A stretch of 64,000 nucleotides of DNA from Micromonospora ferruginea (GTDB lineage: Bacteria > Actinomycetota > Actinomycetes > Mycobacteriales > Micromonosporaceae): positions 1 through 64,000 of the forward strand of contig NZ_CP059322.2 in NCBI RefSeq assembly GCF_013694245.2, written 5' to 3'. Below the pieces are notes generated by a model. That model was not told the DNA's origin. It did no database searches and saw nothing but the letters and a program-made list of their open reading frames with translations. Positions 51,678 to 59,603 of the stretch are shown piece by piece (position 1 is the first letter of the stretch; every line of letters starts with the position of its first letter). Both the position numbers and the translations under genes were made by a program.

Positions 51678-53039
51678 ATGACCACTCCGATCATGTCCGA
51701 GTCCGAGGTGCGGGCCGCCGTCGAGCGGGAACTGCCCGGTGTCCGTGCCGACCTGGAACGACTCGTCCGCATCCCGGGCATCGCCTTCGAGGGCTTCGAC
51801 CACTCGCACGTGGAGCGTTCCGCCGAGGCGGTGGCGGAGCTGCTGCGCGGCTGCGGCCTGGACACCCGGATCGTCCGCTCCGGCGGCCAGCCGGCGGTGA
51901 TCGGGACGAAGGCGGCCCCGGACGGCGCGCCCACCGTGCTGCTCTACGCCCACCACGACGTGCAGCCGGTCGGCGACCTCGCGCTCTGGGAGTCGGACCC
52001 GTTCGAGCCGGTGGAGCGCGACGGTCGCCTCTACGGCCGGGGCGCGGCCGACGACAAGGCCGGCATCATGGCGCACGTCGCCGCGCTGCGCGCGTTCGGC
52101 GACCGGCTCCCGGTCGGCGTGGTGCTCTTCGTCGAGGGCGAGGAGGAGTACGGCTCGGACTCGCTGGAGCGGCTGCTCGCCGAGCACCGCGACGACCTGG
52201 CGTCGGACGTCATCGTGATCGCCGACTCCACCAACTGGGACGTCGGCGTGCCGGCGCTGACCACCTCGCTGCGCGGCATCGTGAACTGCTTCGTGGAGGT
52301 CCGCACGCTCGACCACGCGGTGCACAGCGGCATGTTCGGCGGCGCCGTGCCGGACGCGCTCACCGCGCTGGTGAAGCTGCTCGGCACGCTGCACGACGAC
52401 GCCGGTGACGTCGCGGTGGACGGGTTGGCCACCCGGGAGGGCGCGAGCGTCGACTACCCGGAGGACCGGTTCCGCGCGGAGGCCGGCCTGGTCGACGGCG
52501 CGCGGCTGTTCGGCACCGGCCGGATCACCGACCGGCTCTGGACGAAGCCGGCGCTGGCGATCCTGGGCGTCGACGCGCCGACCACCGGGGAGGCGCCGAA
52601 CGCGCTGGTCCCGGCCGCGAAGGCGAAGCTGAGCGTACGGCTGGCGCCGGGCGACGACCCGAAGAAGGCGTACGCGGCGCTGACCGCGCACCTGGAGCGG
52701 AACGCGCCGTGGGGCGCGCAGGTGACGGTGACGTTCGAGCACGACGGCGCGCCCTGCGTGATCGACGCGAGCGGGCCGATGTTCGACGCGGCGCGGGCGG
52801 CGTTCCGGGGCGCCTGGGACGGCACCGACCCGGTCGACATCGGGGTGGGCGGTTCGATCCCGTTCATCGCCACGTTCCAGGAGATGTTCCCGGCCGCGGC
52901 GATCCTGGTGACCGGCGTGGAGGACCCGCACGCCCGGGCGCACGGGCCGAACGAGAGCCTGCACCTGGGCGAGTTCGCCCGGGTCTGCCTGGCCGAGGCG
53001 CTGCTGCTGGCGAAGGTGGCCGAGGCGGGCCGCTCCTGA
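51678..53039 (+). CDS. M20 family metallopeptidase (dipeptidase)
   Basis: 453 aa. Zinc ligands and catalytic residues are in LYAHHDVQPVG, RGAADDKAGIMAHVAAL and VEGEEEYGSDSL, with late His in HARAHGPNESLHLGEF. A dimerisation lid (about residues 195-320) includes VRTLDHAVHSGMFGG. It matches cytosolic dipeptidases of the ArgE/DapE/CNDP group and acts in the cytoplasm. 21 bp after the kinase-like gene, so possibly co-transcribed. Confidence 0.93.
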   Translation: MTTPIMSESEVRAAVERELPGVRADLERLVRIPGIAFEGFDHSHVERSAEAVAELLRGCGLDTRIVRSGGQPAVIGTKAAPDGAPTVLLYAHHDVQPVGDLALWESDPFEPVERDGRLYGRGAADDKAGIMAHVAALRAFGDRLPVGVVLFVEGEEEYGSDSLERLLAEHRDDLASDVIVIADSTNWDVGVPALTTSLRGIVNCFVEVRTLDHAVHSGMFGGAVPDALTALVKLLGTLHDDAGDVAVDGLATREGASVDYPEDRFRAEAGLVDGARLFGTGRITDRLWTKPALAILGVDAPTTGEAPNALVPAAKAKLSVRLAPGDDPKKAYAALTAHLERNAPWGAQVTVTFEHDGAPCVIDASGPMFDAARAAFRGAWDGTDPVDIGVGGSIPFIATFQEMFPAAAILVTGVEDPHARAHGPNESLHLGEFARVCLAEALLLAKVAEAGRS

Positions 53040-53131
53040 CCGGGGGCGGACGTCGGGCGACGCGCGCCGTCGTCACGGTGGGTGACGCTGGCGGTGAGGC
53101 GACGAGGTGGAGAGCGATGTACCCGACGGTC

Positions 53132-53139
53132 ATAATTAT
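53132..53139. repeat. Target-site duplication, left copy
   Basis: ATAATTAT, repeated exactly at the other end of the insertion sequence; 8 bp is the usual ISL3-family duplication. Confidence 0.88.
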
Positions 53140-54536
53140 GGGTCTTGTGACGTGTTTGTGGGTGGTTGGGCGCGTCGTTGATGGGGCACGCCGTTGTCCT
53201 GCCTAGGTTCTGGCTTGTCGAAGGTCAGAACTAGTGGGCGGGGCAACGGCGTGCGTTCGGTAAGGGTATGGGCTCGGTTGTTCGGGGTCGAGCAGGCGGT
53301 GCTCGAGGGTGTCGAGTTCGATGCGGTCGAGTCGGTGGTGGTGGCTCGGGTGCGGGTGCGGCGGGGTGCTCGGCATCGGTGTCCGCATTGTCGTCGTCGG
53401 TGTGCGGGGTATGACGCGGGTGTTCGGCGGCGGTGGCGGGCGTTGGATCTGGGGACGGTGCGGGCGGTGATCGAGGCCGATGCGCCGCGGGTGTCGTGTC
53501 GGGTGCATGGGGTGATCGTCGCGGCGGTGCCGTGGGCGCGTCATGGGGCGGGGCATACCCGGGCGTTCGATCAGGTGGTGGCGTGGTTGGCGGTGCACGC
53601 GGCGAAGTCGGTGGTGTCGCGGTTGATGCGGATCAGTTGGCGCACGGTGGGGGCGATCGTGGCGCGGGTGTGGGCTGACACCGGCGACGCGGTGGATCGC
53701 CTCGACGGGTTGCGTCGCATTGGTATCGACGAGGTCAGCTATAAGAAGGGCCACCGGTATCTGAGCGTGGTGGTCGACCACGACACCGGTCGACTGGTGT
53801 GGGCCGCTGCGGGCAAGAGCGCGGCCACGCTGCACGCGTTCTTCGACCTGCTCGGTCCCGAGCGGGCCGCCGCGATCACTCACGTGTCGGCCGACGGCGC
53901 GGACTGGATCACGACCGTGGTGCGGCGTCGTTGCCCGAACGCGGTGCGCTGCGCCGACCCGTTTCACGTCGTGGCGTGGGCCAGCGACGCCGTCGACCGG
54001 GTCCGCCGACAGGTATGGAACGCCGCGACCGGTCGGGGAGCAGGCCGCCGCGGGGTGGCCGTCGGCGAAGCGCGGCTGGTGAAGAACACCCGCTGGGCGC
54101 TATGGAAGAACCCGAACAACCTCACCGACGCCCAGCGGGCCACCCTCGCCTGGATCGCCAAGACCCACCCCCGCCTGCACCGAGCCTGGGCCCTCAAAGA
54201 AGGCCTGCGCTACGTGTTCACCCTGGCCAAAACCAGCCCACCAGCCGCGGTCGAAGCCCTCGACCGTTGGGTCGAATGGGCCCGCCGCAGCCGCATCGAC
54301 ATCTTCGTCGACCTACAACGCCGCGTCACGCGTCACCGCGACGCGATCATCGCCTCCATCACCCACGGCCTGTCCAACGGCCGCATCGAGTCCGTCAACG
54401 CCAAGATCCGCCTGATCACCCGGATGGCCTTCGGCTTCCACTCACCCGACGCCCTCATCGCCCTGGCCATGCTCAACCTCGGCGGCCACCAACCCCAACT
54501 CCCCAACCGGTGACCCACACATCCATCACAAGACCC
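53140..54536 (+). mobile_element. ISL3-family insertion sequence (1397 bp)
   Basis: Terminal inverted repeats begin GGGTCTTGTGA (53140-53150) and end TCACAAGACCC (54526-54536), with partial homology continuing inward (GTGGGT/ACCCAC). The element is flanked by 8-bp ATAATTAT duplications and contains one transposase gene. Exact ends and duplication suggest a fairly recent insertion. Confidence 0.93.
53251..54513 (+). CDS. ISL3-family transposase
   Basis: About 420 aa from GTG 53251. An N-terminal zinc ribbon (CPHCRRRC with flanking residues) and HTH are followed by the DDE domain: GIDEVSYKKGHRYLSVVVDHD (first Asp), SADGADWITTVVRRRCPNA (second Asp) and LSNGRIESVNAKIRLITRMAFGF (Glu). The frame is complete, so the element may be active. 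A TTG at 53194 would give a longer N-terminus. Confidence 0.93.
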   Translation: MRSVRVWARLFGVEQAVLEGVEFDAVESVVVARVRVRRGARHRCPHCRRRCAGYDAGVRRRWRALDLGTVRAVIEADAPRVSCRVHGVIVAAVPWARHGAGHTRAFDQVVAWLAVHAAKSVVSRLMRISWRTVGAIVARVWADTGDAVDRLDGLRRIGIDEVSYKKGHRYLSVVVDHDTGRLVWAAAGKSAATLHAFFDLLGPERAAAITHVSADGADWITTVVRRRCPNAVRCADPFHVVAWASDAVDRVRRQVWNAATGRGAGRRGVAVGEARLVKNTRWALWKNPNNLTDAQRATLAWIAKTHPRLHRAWALKEGLRYVFTLAKTSPPAAVEALDRWVEWARRSRIDIFVDLQRRVTRHRDAIIASITHGLSNGRIESVNAKIRLITRMAFGFHSPDALIALAMLNLGGHQPQLPNR

Positions 54537-54544
54537 ATAATTAT
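54537..54544. repeat. Target-site duplication, right copy
   Basis: ATAATTAT, identical to 53132-53139. Confidence 0.88.
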
Positions 54545-54670
54545 GCCTCTGCGGTATGTCGCTCCCGGTCGGCGTCTCTGTCCGGTCCCGACACGCCGCG
54601 TGTCGAAACCGTAACTTCGAGATGGATGTCGCGGTTTGTGGCGTGTCGACCAGTCAGGTGTTATAGCCTT

Positions 54671-54686
54671 TCGAACATGCGTACGA
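54671..54686. promoter_or_regulatory. LexA-box-like sequence
   Basis: TCGAACATGCGTACGA differs by one base from the actinobacterial SOS box TCGAAC-N4-GTTCGA. It spans the start codon of the small gene at 54677. Functional status is inferred. Confidence 0.4.
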
Positions 54687-54883
54687 ACGACGAGATGGCG
54701 CGGCTCCAGGCCGCTGTCCGTGCTCTGGGGGACGTCGACGTCTCCGCGTGGCCCGAGGCCACGCTCAAGGAACAGCTCGGTGAGCTCTCGGCCACGCTGG
54801 TCACGCTCGACGCGCTGCTCACCCGGGTCGCCGAGGGGGTGCGCGGGCGCGGCCTGCGGGTCGAGGAGCCGGTCTCGGCCTGA
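54677..54883 (+). CDS. Small helical hypothetical protein (68 aa)
   Basis: Predicted helices, no membrane segment: DEMARLQAAVRALGDV, then LKEQLGELSATLVTLDALLTRVAEGV. The layout resembles the N-terminal helices of DUF222/HNH proteins but stops after 68 residues, so I give no name. A LexA-like box overlaps its start, and an ATP-dependent DNA ligase gene follows 149 bp downstream on the same strand. Confidence 0.6.
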   Translation: MRTNDEMARLQAAVRALGDVDVSAWPEATLKEQLGELSATLVTLDALLTRVAEGVRGRGLRVEEPVSA

Positions 54884-55032
54884 TCTTCGGGGCGCCGCAA
54901 GCGGCCCGGCGCGCGAGGCCCGGCGACCGGCACGACGGGCCTCGCGCGTCCGGGCGTCCGGCGATCCGGCGCACCCGAAACGGTGCGCCGGGCCGCCGGA
55001 ACCGCCTCGATGTCACCGCCGGCTGGCAGGAT

Positions 55033-56622
55033 GTGGACGTGCGTTTCGCGGAGCTGGCGGCCACCTCGGCCGCGGTGGGGGCCACCGGCGGCCGGCGGGC
55101 CAAGGTGGAGTTGCTGGCCGCCGCGCTGCGCGCGCTCGACCCCGGCGAGATCCCGGCCGGCGCCGGTTACCTCGCCGGTGAGCTGCGGCAGCGGCAGACC
55201 GGCGTCGGCTGGGCGGGCCTGCGTGACCTGCCGCCACCGGCGGCCGAGCCGACCCTGACCGTGGCCGCCGTCGACGCGCGGATCGAGGAGATCTCCCGGG
55301 TCGGCGGCGCCGGCTCCCAGGCCCGGCGGCGGGAGCTGGTCGGTCGGCTGTTCGCCGCGGCCACCGCCGACGAGCAGCGCCTGCTGGTCGGCCTGTTCCG
55401 CGGCGAGCTGCGCCAGGGCGCCCAGTCCGGCCTGCTGGCCGAGGCGGTGGCCCGGGCCGCCGACGTGCCGGTGACGGCCGTCCGGCGGGCCCTGCTGCTC
55501 GCCGGGGACCTGCGGGCGGTGGCCGTCGCGGCGCTCACCGGCGGTGCCGCCGCGCTGGCCGGCTTCGGGCTCCAGGTGGGCCGTCCGCTCGCGCCGATGC
55601 TCGCGCAGAGCGCGCCGACGGTCGACGAGGCGCTGACCGCCACCGGCGTCCCGGCCGTGGTCGACGTCAAGCTCGACGGCATCCGCATCCAGGTGCACCG
55701 CTCCGGGGCGGACGTCGCGGTCTTCACCCGCAGCCTCGACGAGATCACCGGCCGGCTGCCCGAGGTGGTGGCCGCCGTCCGCGCGTTGCCCGCCCGTGAG
55801 CTGGTGCTCGACGGCGAGGCGATCGGGCTGGACGCGACCGGCCGGCCGTTGCCGTTCCAGCAGACGTCGAGCCACGCGGCGCGGCGCACCACGGCCAGCA
55901 CCACCGGCCGCACCCCGGTCGCGCCCGCCGTGCTGGCCGCCGCCGAGCGGGCCGGCGAGCCGGTGCTCACGCCGTACTTCTTCGACCTGCTGCACCTCGA
56001 CGGCACCGACCTGATCGATCTGCCCGGGCGGGAGCGGTGGGCGACGCTCGCCCGCGCGGTCGACCCGGCGCTGCTGGTCGGCCGGGTGGAGGTGGACGAC
56101 CCGGTGCAGGCCGGCGCGGCGTTCGCCGCGGCGGTCGACGCCGGCCAGGAGGGGGTGGTGGTCAAGGACCCGGCCGCGCCCTACGACGCCGGGCGGCGCG
56201 GCGCGGCCTGGGTCAAGGTCAAGCCCCGGCACACGCTCGACCTGGTGGTGCTCGCGGTCGAGTGGGGCAGCGGCCGGCGTCAGGGCTGGTTGTCCAACCT
56301 GCACCTGGGCGCCCGCGACCCGGGCAGCGGCGAGTTCGTCATGCTCGGCAAGACGTTCAAGGGGCTCACCGACGAGACGCTGCGCTGGCAGACCGAGCGC
56401 TTCCTGTCGCTGGCCGTGGAGAAGGGCGACTGGGTGGTGCGGGTCCGCCCCGAGCAGGTGGTCGAGATCGCCTTCGACGGGGTGCAGACGAGCAGCCGCT
56501 ACCCGGGCGGGATGGCGTTGCGCTTCGCCCGGGTGGTGCGCTACCGCGACGACAAGACCGCCGCCGAGGCGGACACGATCGACGCGGTCCGGGCGATCCA
56601 CGCCGGCCGGGTCACCGGCTGA
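55033..56622 (+). CDS. ATP-dependent DNA ligase (LigB-like)
   Basis: 529 aa. N-terminal helical DNA-binding domain (about residues 1-195), adenylation domain with the AMP-lysine motif VDVKLDGIRIQVH, motif III LDGEAIG, motif IV EGVVVKDP, motif V AAWVKVKP, and a C-terminal OB fold (VVEIAFDGVQTSSRYPGGMALRFARVVRYR). It resembles mycobacterial LigB and seals nicks with ATP; the essential NAD-dependent ligase would be elsewhere. GTG 55033 is the start used. Confidence 0.94.
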   Translation: MDVRFAELAATSAAVGATGGRRAKVELLAAALRALDPGEIPAGAGYLAGELRQRQTGVGWAGLRDLPPPAAEPTLTVAAVDARIEEISRVGGAGSQARRRELVGRLFAAATADEQRLLVGLFRGELRQGAQSGLLAEAVARAADVPVTAVRRALLLAGDLRAVAVAALTGGAAALAGFGLQVGRPLAPMLAQSAPTVDEALTATGVPAVVDVKLDGIRIQVHRSGADVAVFTRSLDEITGRLPEVVAAVRALPARELVLDGEAIGLDATGRPLPFQQTSSHAARRTTASTTGRTPVAPAVLAAAERAGEPVLTPYFFDLLHLDGTDLIDLPGRERWATLARAVDPALLVGRVEVDDPVQAGAAFAAAVDAGQEGVVVKDPAAPYDAGRRGAAWVKVKPRHTLDLVVLAVEWGSGRRQGWLSNLHLGARDPGSGEFVMLGKTFKGLTDETLRWQTERFLSLAVEKGDWVVRVRPEQVVEIAFDGVQTSSRYPGGMALRFARVVRYRDDKTAAEADTIDAVRAIHAGRVTG

Positions 56623-56635
56623 GCCCGGCCCGGGC

Positions 56636-57499
56636 TCAGGGGGCGGCGGGGCCGGTGGCGGCCGGCTCGGCGGCCCGGTCCACCGGCACGCGCGGGCCGT
56701 CCAGGCCGGCGCGTCGGCGGGCCTCCCGGCGCGCCACCCAGCCGTAACCGACCAGGCTCATCACCGCGAAGATCCACCACTGCCACACGTAGCCGAAGTT
56801 CTGCCAGTTGTTGGTGTGCCCGATCGGCACCGCCCGGAAGACCGGGTCGGCGGCCGGCGTCTGCCCGTCCAGCAGCACGTAGCCGCCGGTCACCGGATAG
56901 GGGAGCTGCTTCGCCAGGCGGGAGATGTCGATCCGCCGGGCCTCCAGCTTGCCGTCGCGGCGGGCGACCGCGCCGCCGCCGCTCTCGCTGCCGACCACCC
57001 GGCCGGTGACGGTCACCTCGCCGGTCGGCGCCGCCGGCACCGACGGCTGGACGGTCGCGCCGCCGCCCGGGACCGGCGGGATCCAGCCGCGGTCGACGAG
57101 CACCGCGCTGCCGTCGGCCAGCACCAGCGGGGTGAGCACCTCGAAGCCGACCGTGCTGTCCACGGTCCGGCCGCGGATCAGGACGTCGTTCGCGCTGTCG
57201 TAGCGGCCGGTGGCGGTGACCCGGCTCCAGGTGAGCCGCTCGGCCGGGGCCGGGCCGACGCTGACGGCGGGGCCGGTCGGCGCGGGCAGGGCGTCCCGCA
57301 GCGGCGCGGGGGTCATCGTCGCGCCGGCGTCGATCCGTTCGTTGATCGCCGTCCGGCCGTGGTAGCGGTCGAGCTGCCAGTTGCCCAGGAACACCATCAC
57401 CGCAGCGGCCACCAGGGTCAGCGCGAGGTAGCCGAGCCAGCGCGGGGTCAGCAGGAACCGGTACACGTTGGCAAAGGCTACCCGTATGAGCCGGGCCAC
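56636..57499 (-). CDS. SURF1 family protein
   Basis: 287 aa with two membrane helices, at residues about 22-42 (LGYLALTLVAAAVMVFLGNW) and 235-255 (VWQWWIFAVMSLVGYGWVA), around an extracytoplasmic domain. LGNWQLDRYHGR and the VLVDRGWIP motif are SURF1 hallmarks. SURF1 helps assemble haem-copper cytochrome oxidase (haem a insertion). The gene is convergent with the ligase and divergent from the CobB-like gene. GTG start at 57499. Confidence 0.92.
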   Translation of the reverse strand: MARLIRVAFANVYRFLLTPRWLGYLALTLVAAAVMVFLGNWQLDRYHGRTAINERIDAGATMTPAPLRDALPAPTGPAVSVGPAPAERLTWSRVTATGRYDSANDVLIRGRTVDSTVGFEVLTPLVLADGSAVLVDRGWIPPVPGGGATVQPSVPAAPTGEVTVTGRVVGSESGGGAVARRDGKLEARRIDISRLAKQLPYPVTGGYVLLDGQTPAADPVFRAVPIGHTNNWQNFGYVWQWWIFAVMSLVGYGWVARREARRRAGLDGPRVPVDRAAEPAATGPAAP

Positions 57500-57600
57500 T
57501 CGTGGCTGCGGCGGAATCCCGGCGCCCGGGCGGACGCCGCGCGCCGAGCCGGACGGGTATGGTCACGCGGGCGGAAATCCCCCGGATCCAGGAGTCGATG

Positions 57601-58971
57601 ATGACCGACGTGCCCCGCGTCGTGCTGAGCGCGCCCTCCTCGGGGCACGGCACCGGTGCCCTCTCCCTCGGCCTGCTCGCGGCCCTGGCCGACCGGGAGC
57701 TGCCGGTGGCCGGGTTCAAGGTCGGGCCGGACCAGGTGGACGCCGCGTACCTCGGGTTGGCCGCCGGTCGGCCGGGGCGCACGCTGGATCCACGCCTGGT
57801 CGGCCCGGAGCGGATCGCCCCGCTCTTCGCGCACGGCGCGGCCGGGGCCGGCTTCGCGCTGGTGCAGGGCACCATGGGGCTCTACGACTCGGCCGCCGGC
57901 CGGCCGGAGAGCGAGTCCACCGCCGCCGTCGCCACCGCGCTGCGCAGCCCGGTCGTGCTGGTGGTGGACGTGGCCGCGATGGGCCAGTCGGTGGCCGCGC
58001 TGGTGCACGGCTTCCGGGCGTACGACGAGCAGCTCTGGCTGGCCGGCGTGATCCTCAACCGGGTGGCCTCGCCCCGGCACGAGACGCTGTTGCGTGAGGC
58101 GCTGGACGACGTCGGGGTGCCGGTCTACGGCGCGCTGCGCCGGCACGAGCTGCCGCCGGTGCTGCCCGCCCGCCGGCACGGCGCCGCGCCGGTGGTGCGC
58201 GGCGACGCCGAGGCCGAGCGGGGCGTGCGCCGGCTCGGTGAGGCGGTGGCCGCCACCGTCGACCTGGACCGGCTGCTGACGCTGGCCCGGTCCGCGCCCG
58301 CGCTGACCGTCGAGCCGTGGTCGGCCGAGCCGGCGGACGGGCCGCCCGGGTCCGGCCAGCGACCGGTGGTCGCGCTCGCCGGCGGTCCGGCCGGCAGCTA
58401 CAGCCATCCGGAGACCGCCGAGCTGCTGCGTGCCGCCGGCGCCGAGGTGGTCACGCTCGATCCGCTGCGCGACGAGACGCTGCCCGCCGGGGTCCGCGCG
58501 CTGGTCGTCGGCGGCGGGCTCCCGGAGACGTACGCGGATCAGCTCTCCGCCAACCGCCGGCTCTGCATCGCGGTGGCCGAGCTGGCCCGCACCGGCCGCC
58601 CGGTGGTGGCCGAGGGCGCCGGCCTGCTCTGGCTGGCCCGCGAGCTGGACGGCCTGCCGATGTGCGGGGTGCTCGACGCGGTCGGGACGGTCCGCGACGG
58701 CCTGGTGGTGGGCTACCGGGAGGCCACCTCGGTCACCGACAGCGTGGTGGTCCCGGCCGGCGTCACGGTGACCGGGCACAAGCAGCACGCGGCGGTGCTC
58801 ACCCCGCGCGCCGGCGACCGGCCGGCCTGGCAGTGGGGCGGCGGCACGCCGGAGGGCTTCGTCCACCACGGCGTGCACGCCTCGCAGCTCGTGCCGCACT
58901 GGGCCGCGCTGTCCGGTGTCGCCGACCGGCTGGTGGCCGCCGCCCGGACGCCCGCGACGGCGTCCGCGTGA
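57601..58971 (+). CDS. CobB/CbiA (cobyrinate a,c-diamide synthase) homologue with altered catalytic residues
   Basis: 456 aa with the complete CobB domain order: N-terminal MinD-like ATPase and C-terminal class I glutaminase-like domain. Key residues are changed: the P-loop reads APSSGHGTGALSLG, where GSGKTT is expected (Lys absent); VQGTMGLYD replaces VEGVMGLYD; and the glutaminase nucleophile motif reads AEGAGLLWL in place of AECAGLLYL (Cys absent). ATG 57601 follows AGGAG. It may have lost amidotransferase activity, serve another role, or use ammonia. It overlaps the GNAT gene by GTGA. Confidence 0.85.
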   Translation: MTDVPRVVLSAPSSGHGTGALSLGLLAALADRELPVAGFKVGPDQVDAAYLGLAAGRPGRTLDPRLVGPERIAPLFAHGAAGAGFALVQGTMGLYDSAAGRPESESTAAVATALRSPVVLVVDVAAMGQSVAALVHGFRAYDEQLWLAGVILNRVASPRHETLLREALDDVGVPVYGALRRHELPPVLPARRHGAAPVVRGDAEAERGVRRLGEAVAATVDLDRLLTLARSAPALTVEPWSAEPADGPPGSGQRPVVALAGGPAGSYSHPETAELLRAAGAEVVTLDPLRDETLPAGVRALVVGGGLPETYADQLSANRRLCIAVAELARTGRPVVAEGAGLLWLARELDGLPMCGVLDAVGTVRDGLVVGYREATSVTDSVVVPAGVTVTGHKQHAAVLTPRAGDRPAWQWGGGTPEGFVHHGVHASQLVPHWAALSGVADRLVAAARTPATASA

Positions 58972-59537
58972 TCGGTCAGGTGGCGGTCCGCCGGTTCCCG
59001 GCGCTGACCGTCTCCACCCCGCGTACGGAGGTGCGGCGGCTCGTCGCGGCGGACGCGGACGCGGTGGACGAGGTGTTCGCCGACCGGCAGACGCAGCGCT
59101 GGTTGCCGTTGGCCGAGGCGGCCGGGCAGATCGACGGGCGGGCCTGGTGCACCGAGCTGGCCCGGCAGCGGCGGGACAGCGGCGACGGTGACCACTGGGC
59201 GGTGGTGCGGCGGGAGGACCAGCGGGTGGTCGGCTGCCTGTGGACCCGGCGCACCGACTGGGGCGCCCGCCTCACCGAGGTGTCGTACGCGCTCGCGCCG
59301 CAGGCCCGCGGTTACGGCCTGGCCGCGGAGGCGGTGGACGCGGTGGCCATCGCGCTGATCCTGGAGCACGGTTTCCAGCGGGTGGAGCTGCGGGTGGCGC
59401 CGGGCAACGTCGCCTCCCGCCGGGTCGCCGAGAAGGCCGGCTTCAGCTACGAGGGCCTGTTGCGCAACGCCGGTTTCGTCCGGGGCGCCCGGGTCGACCT
59501 GGAGCTGTGGTCGTTCGTGGCGGCCGACCTGCGCTGA
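58968..59537 (+). CDS. GNAT acetyltransferase, RimJ/RimL type
   Basis: 189 aa. EVRRLVAADADAVDEVFADRQTQRW, the acetyl-CoA loop in APQARGYGLAAEAVDAVAIAL and NVASRRVAEKAGFSYEGLLRN are RimJ/RimL-type motifs. The GTG start overlaps the stop of the CobB homologue (GTGA), so the two are translated together; a functional link is possible but unknown. A 19-bp hairpin follows. Confidence 0.9.
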   Translation: MIGQVAVRRFPALTVSTPRTEVRRLVAADADAVDEVFADRQTQRWLPLAEAAGQIDGRAWCTELARQRRDSGDGDHWAVVRREDQRVVGCLWTRRTDWGARLTEVSYALAPQARGYGLAAEAVDAVAIALILEHGFQRVELRVAPGNVASRRVAEKAGFSYEGLLRNAGFVRGARVDLELWSFVAADLR

Positions 59538-59538
59538 C

Positions 59539-59578
59539 GTCGATCAGGGAGTTCGCGGACGCGAACTCCCTGATCGAC
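59539..59578. terminator. 19-bp perfect hairpin between convergent genes
   Basis: GTCGATCAGGGAGTTCGCG (59539-59557) and its complement (59560-59578) with a 2-nt loop, between the GNAT and penicillin-binding protein genes. Confidence 0.85.
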
Positions 59579-59603
59579 TGGCCCGGGCGCACCCCCGGGC
59601 GGA

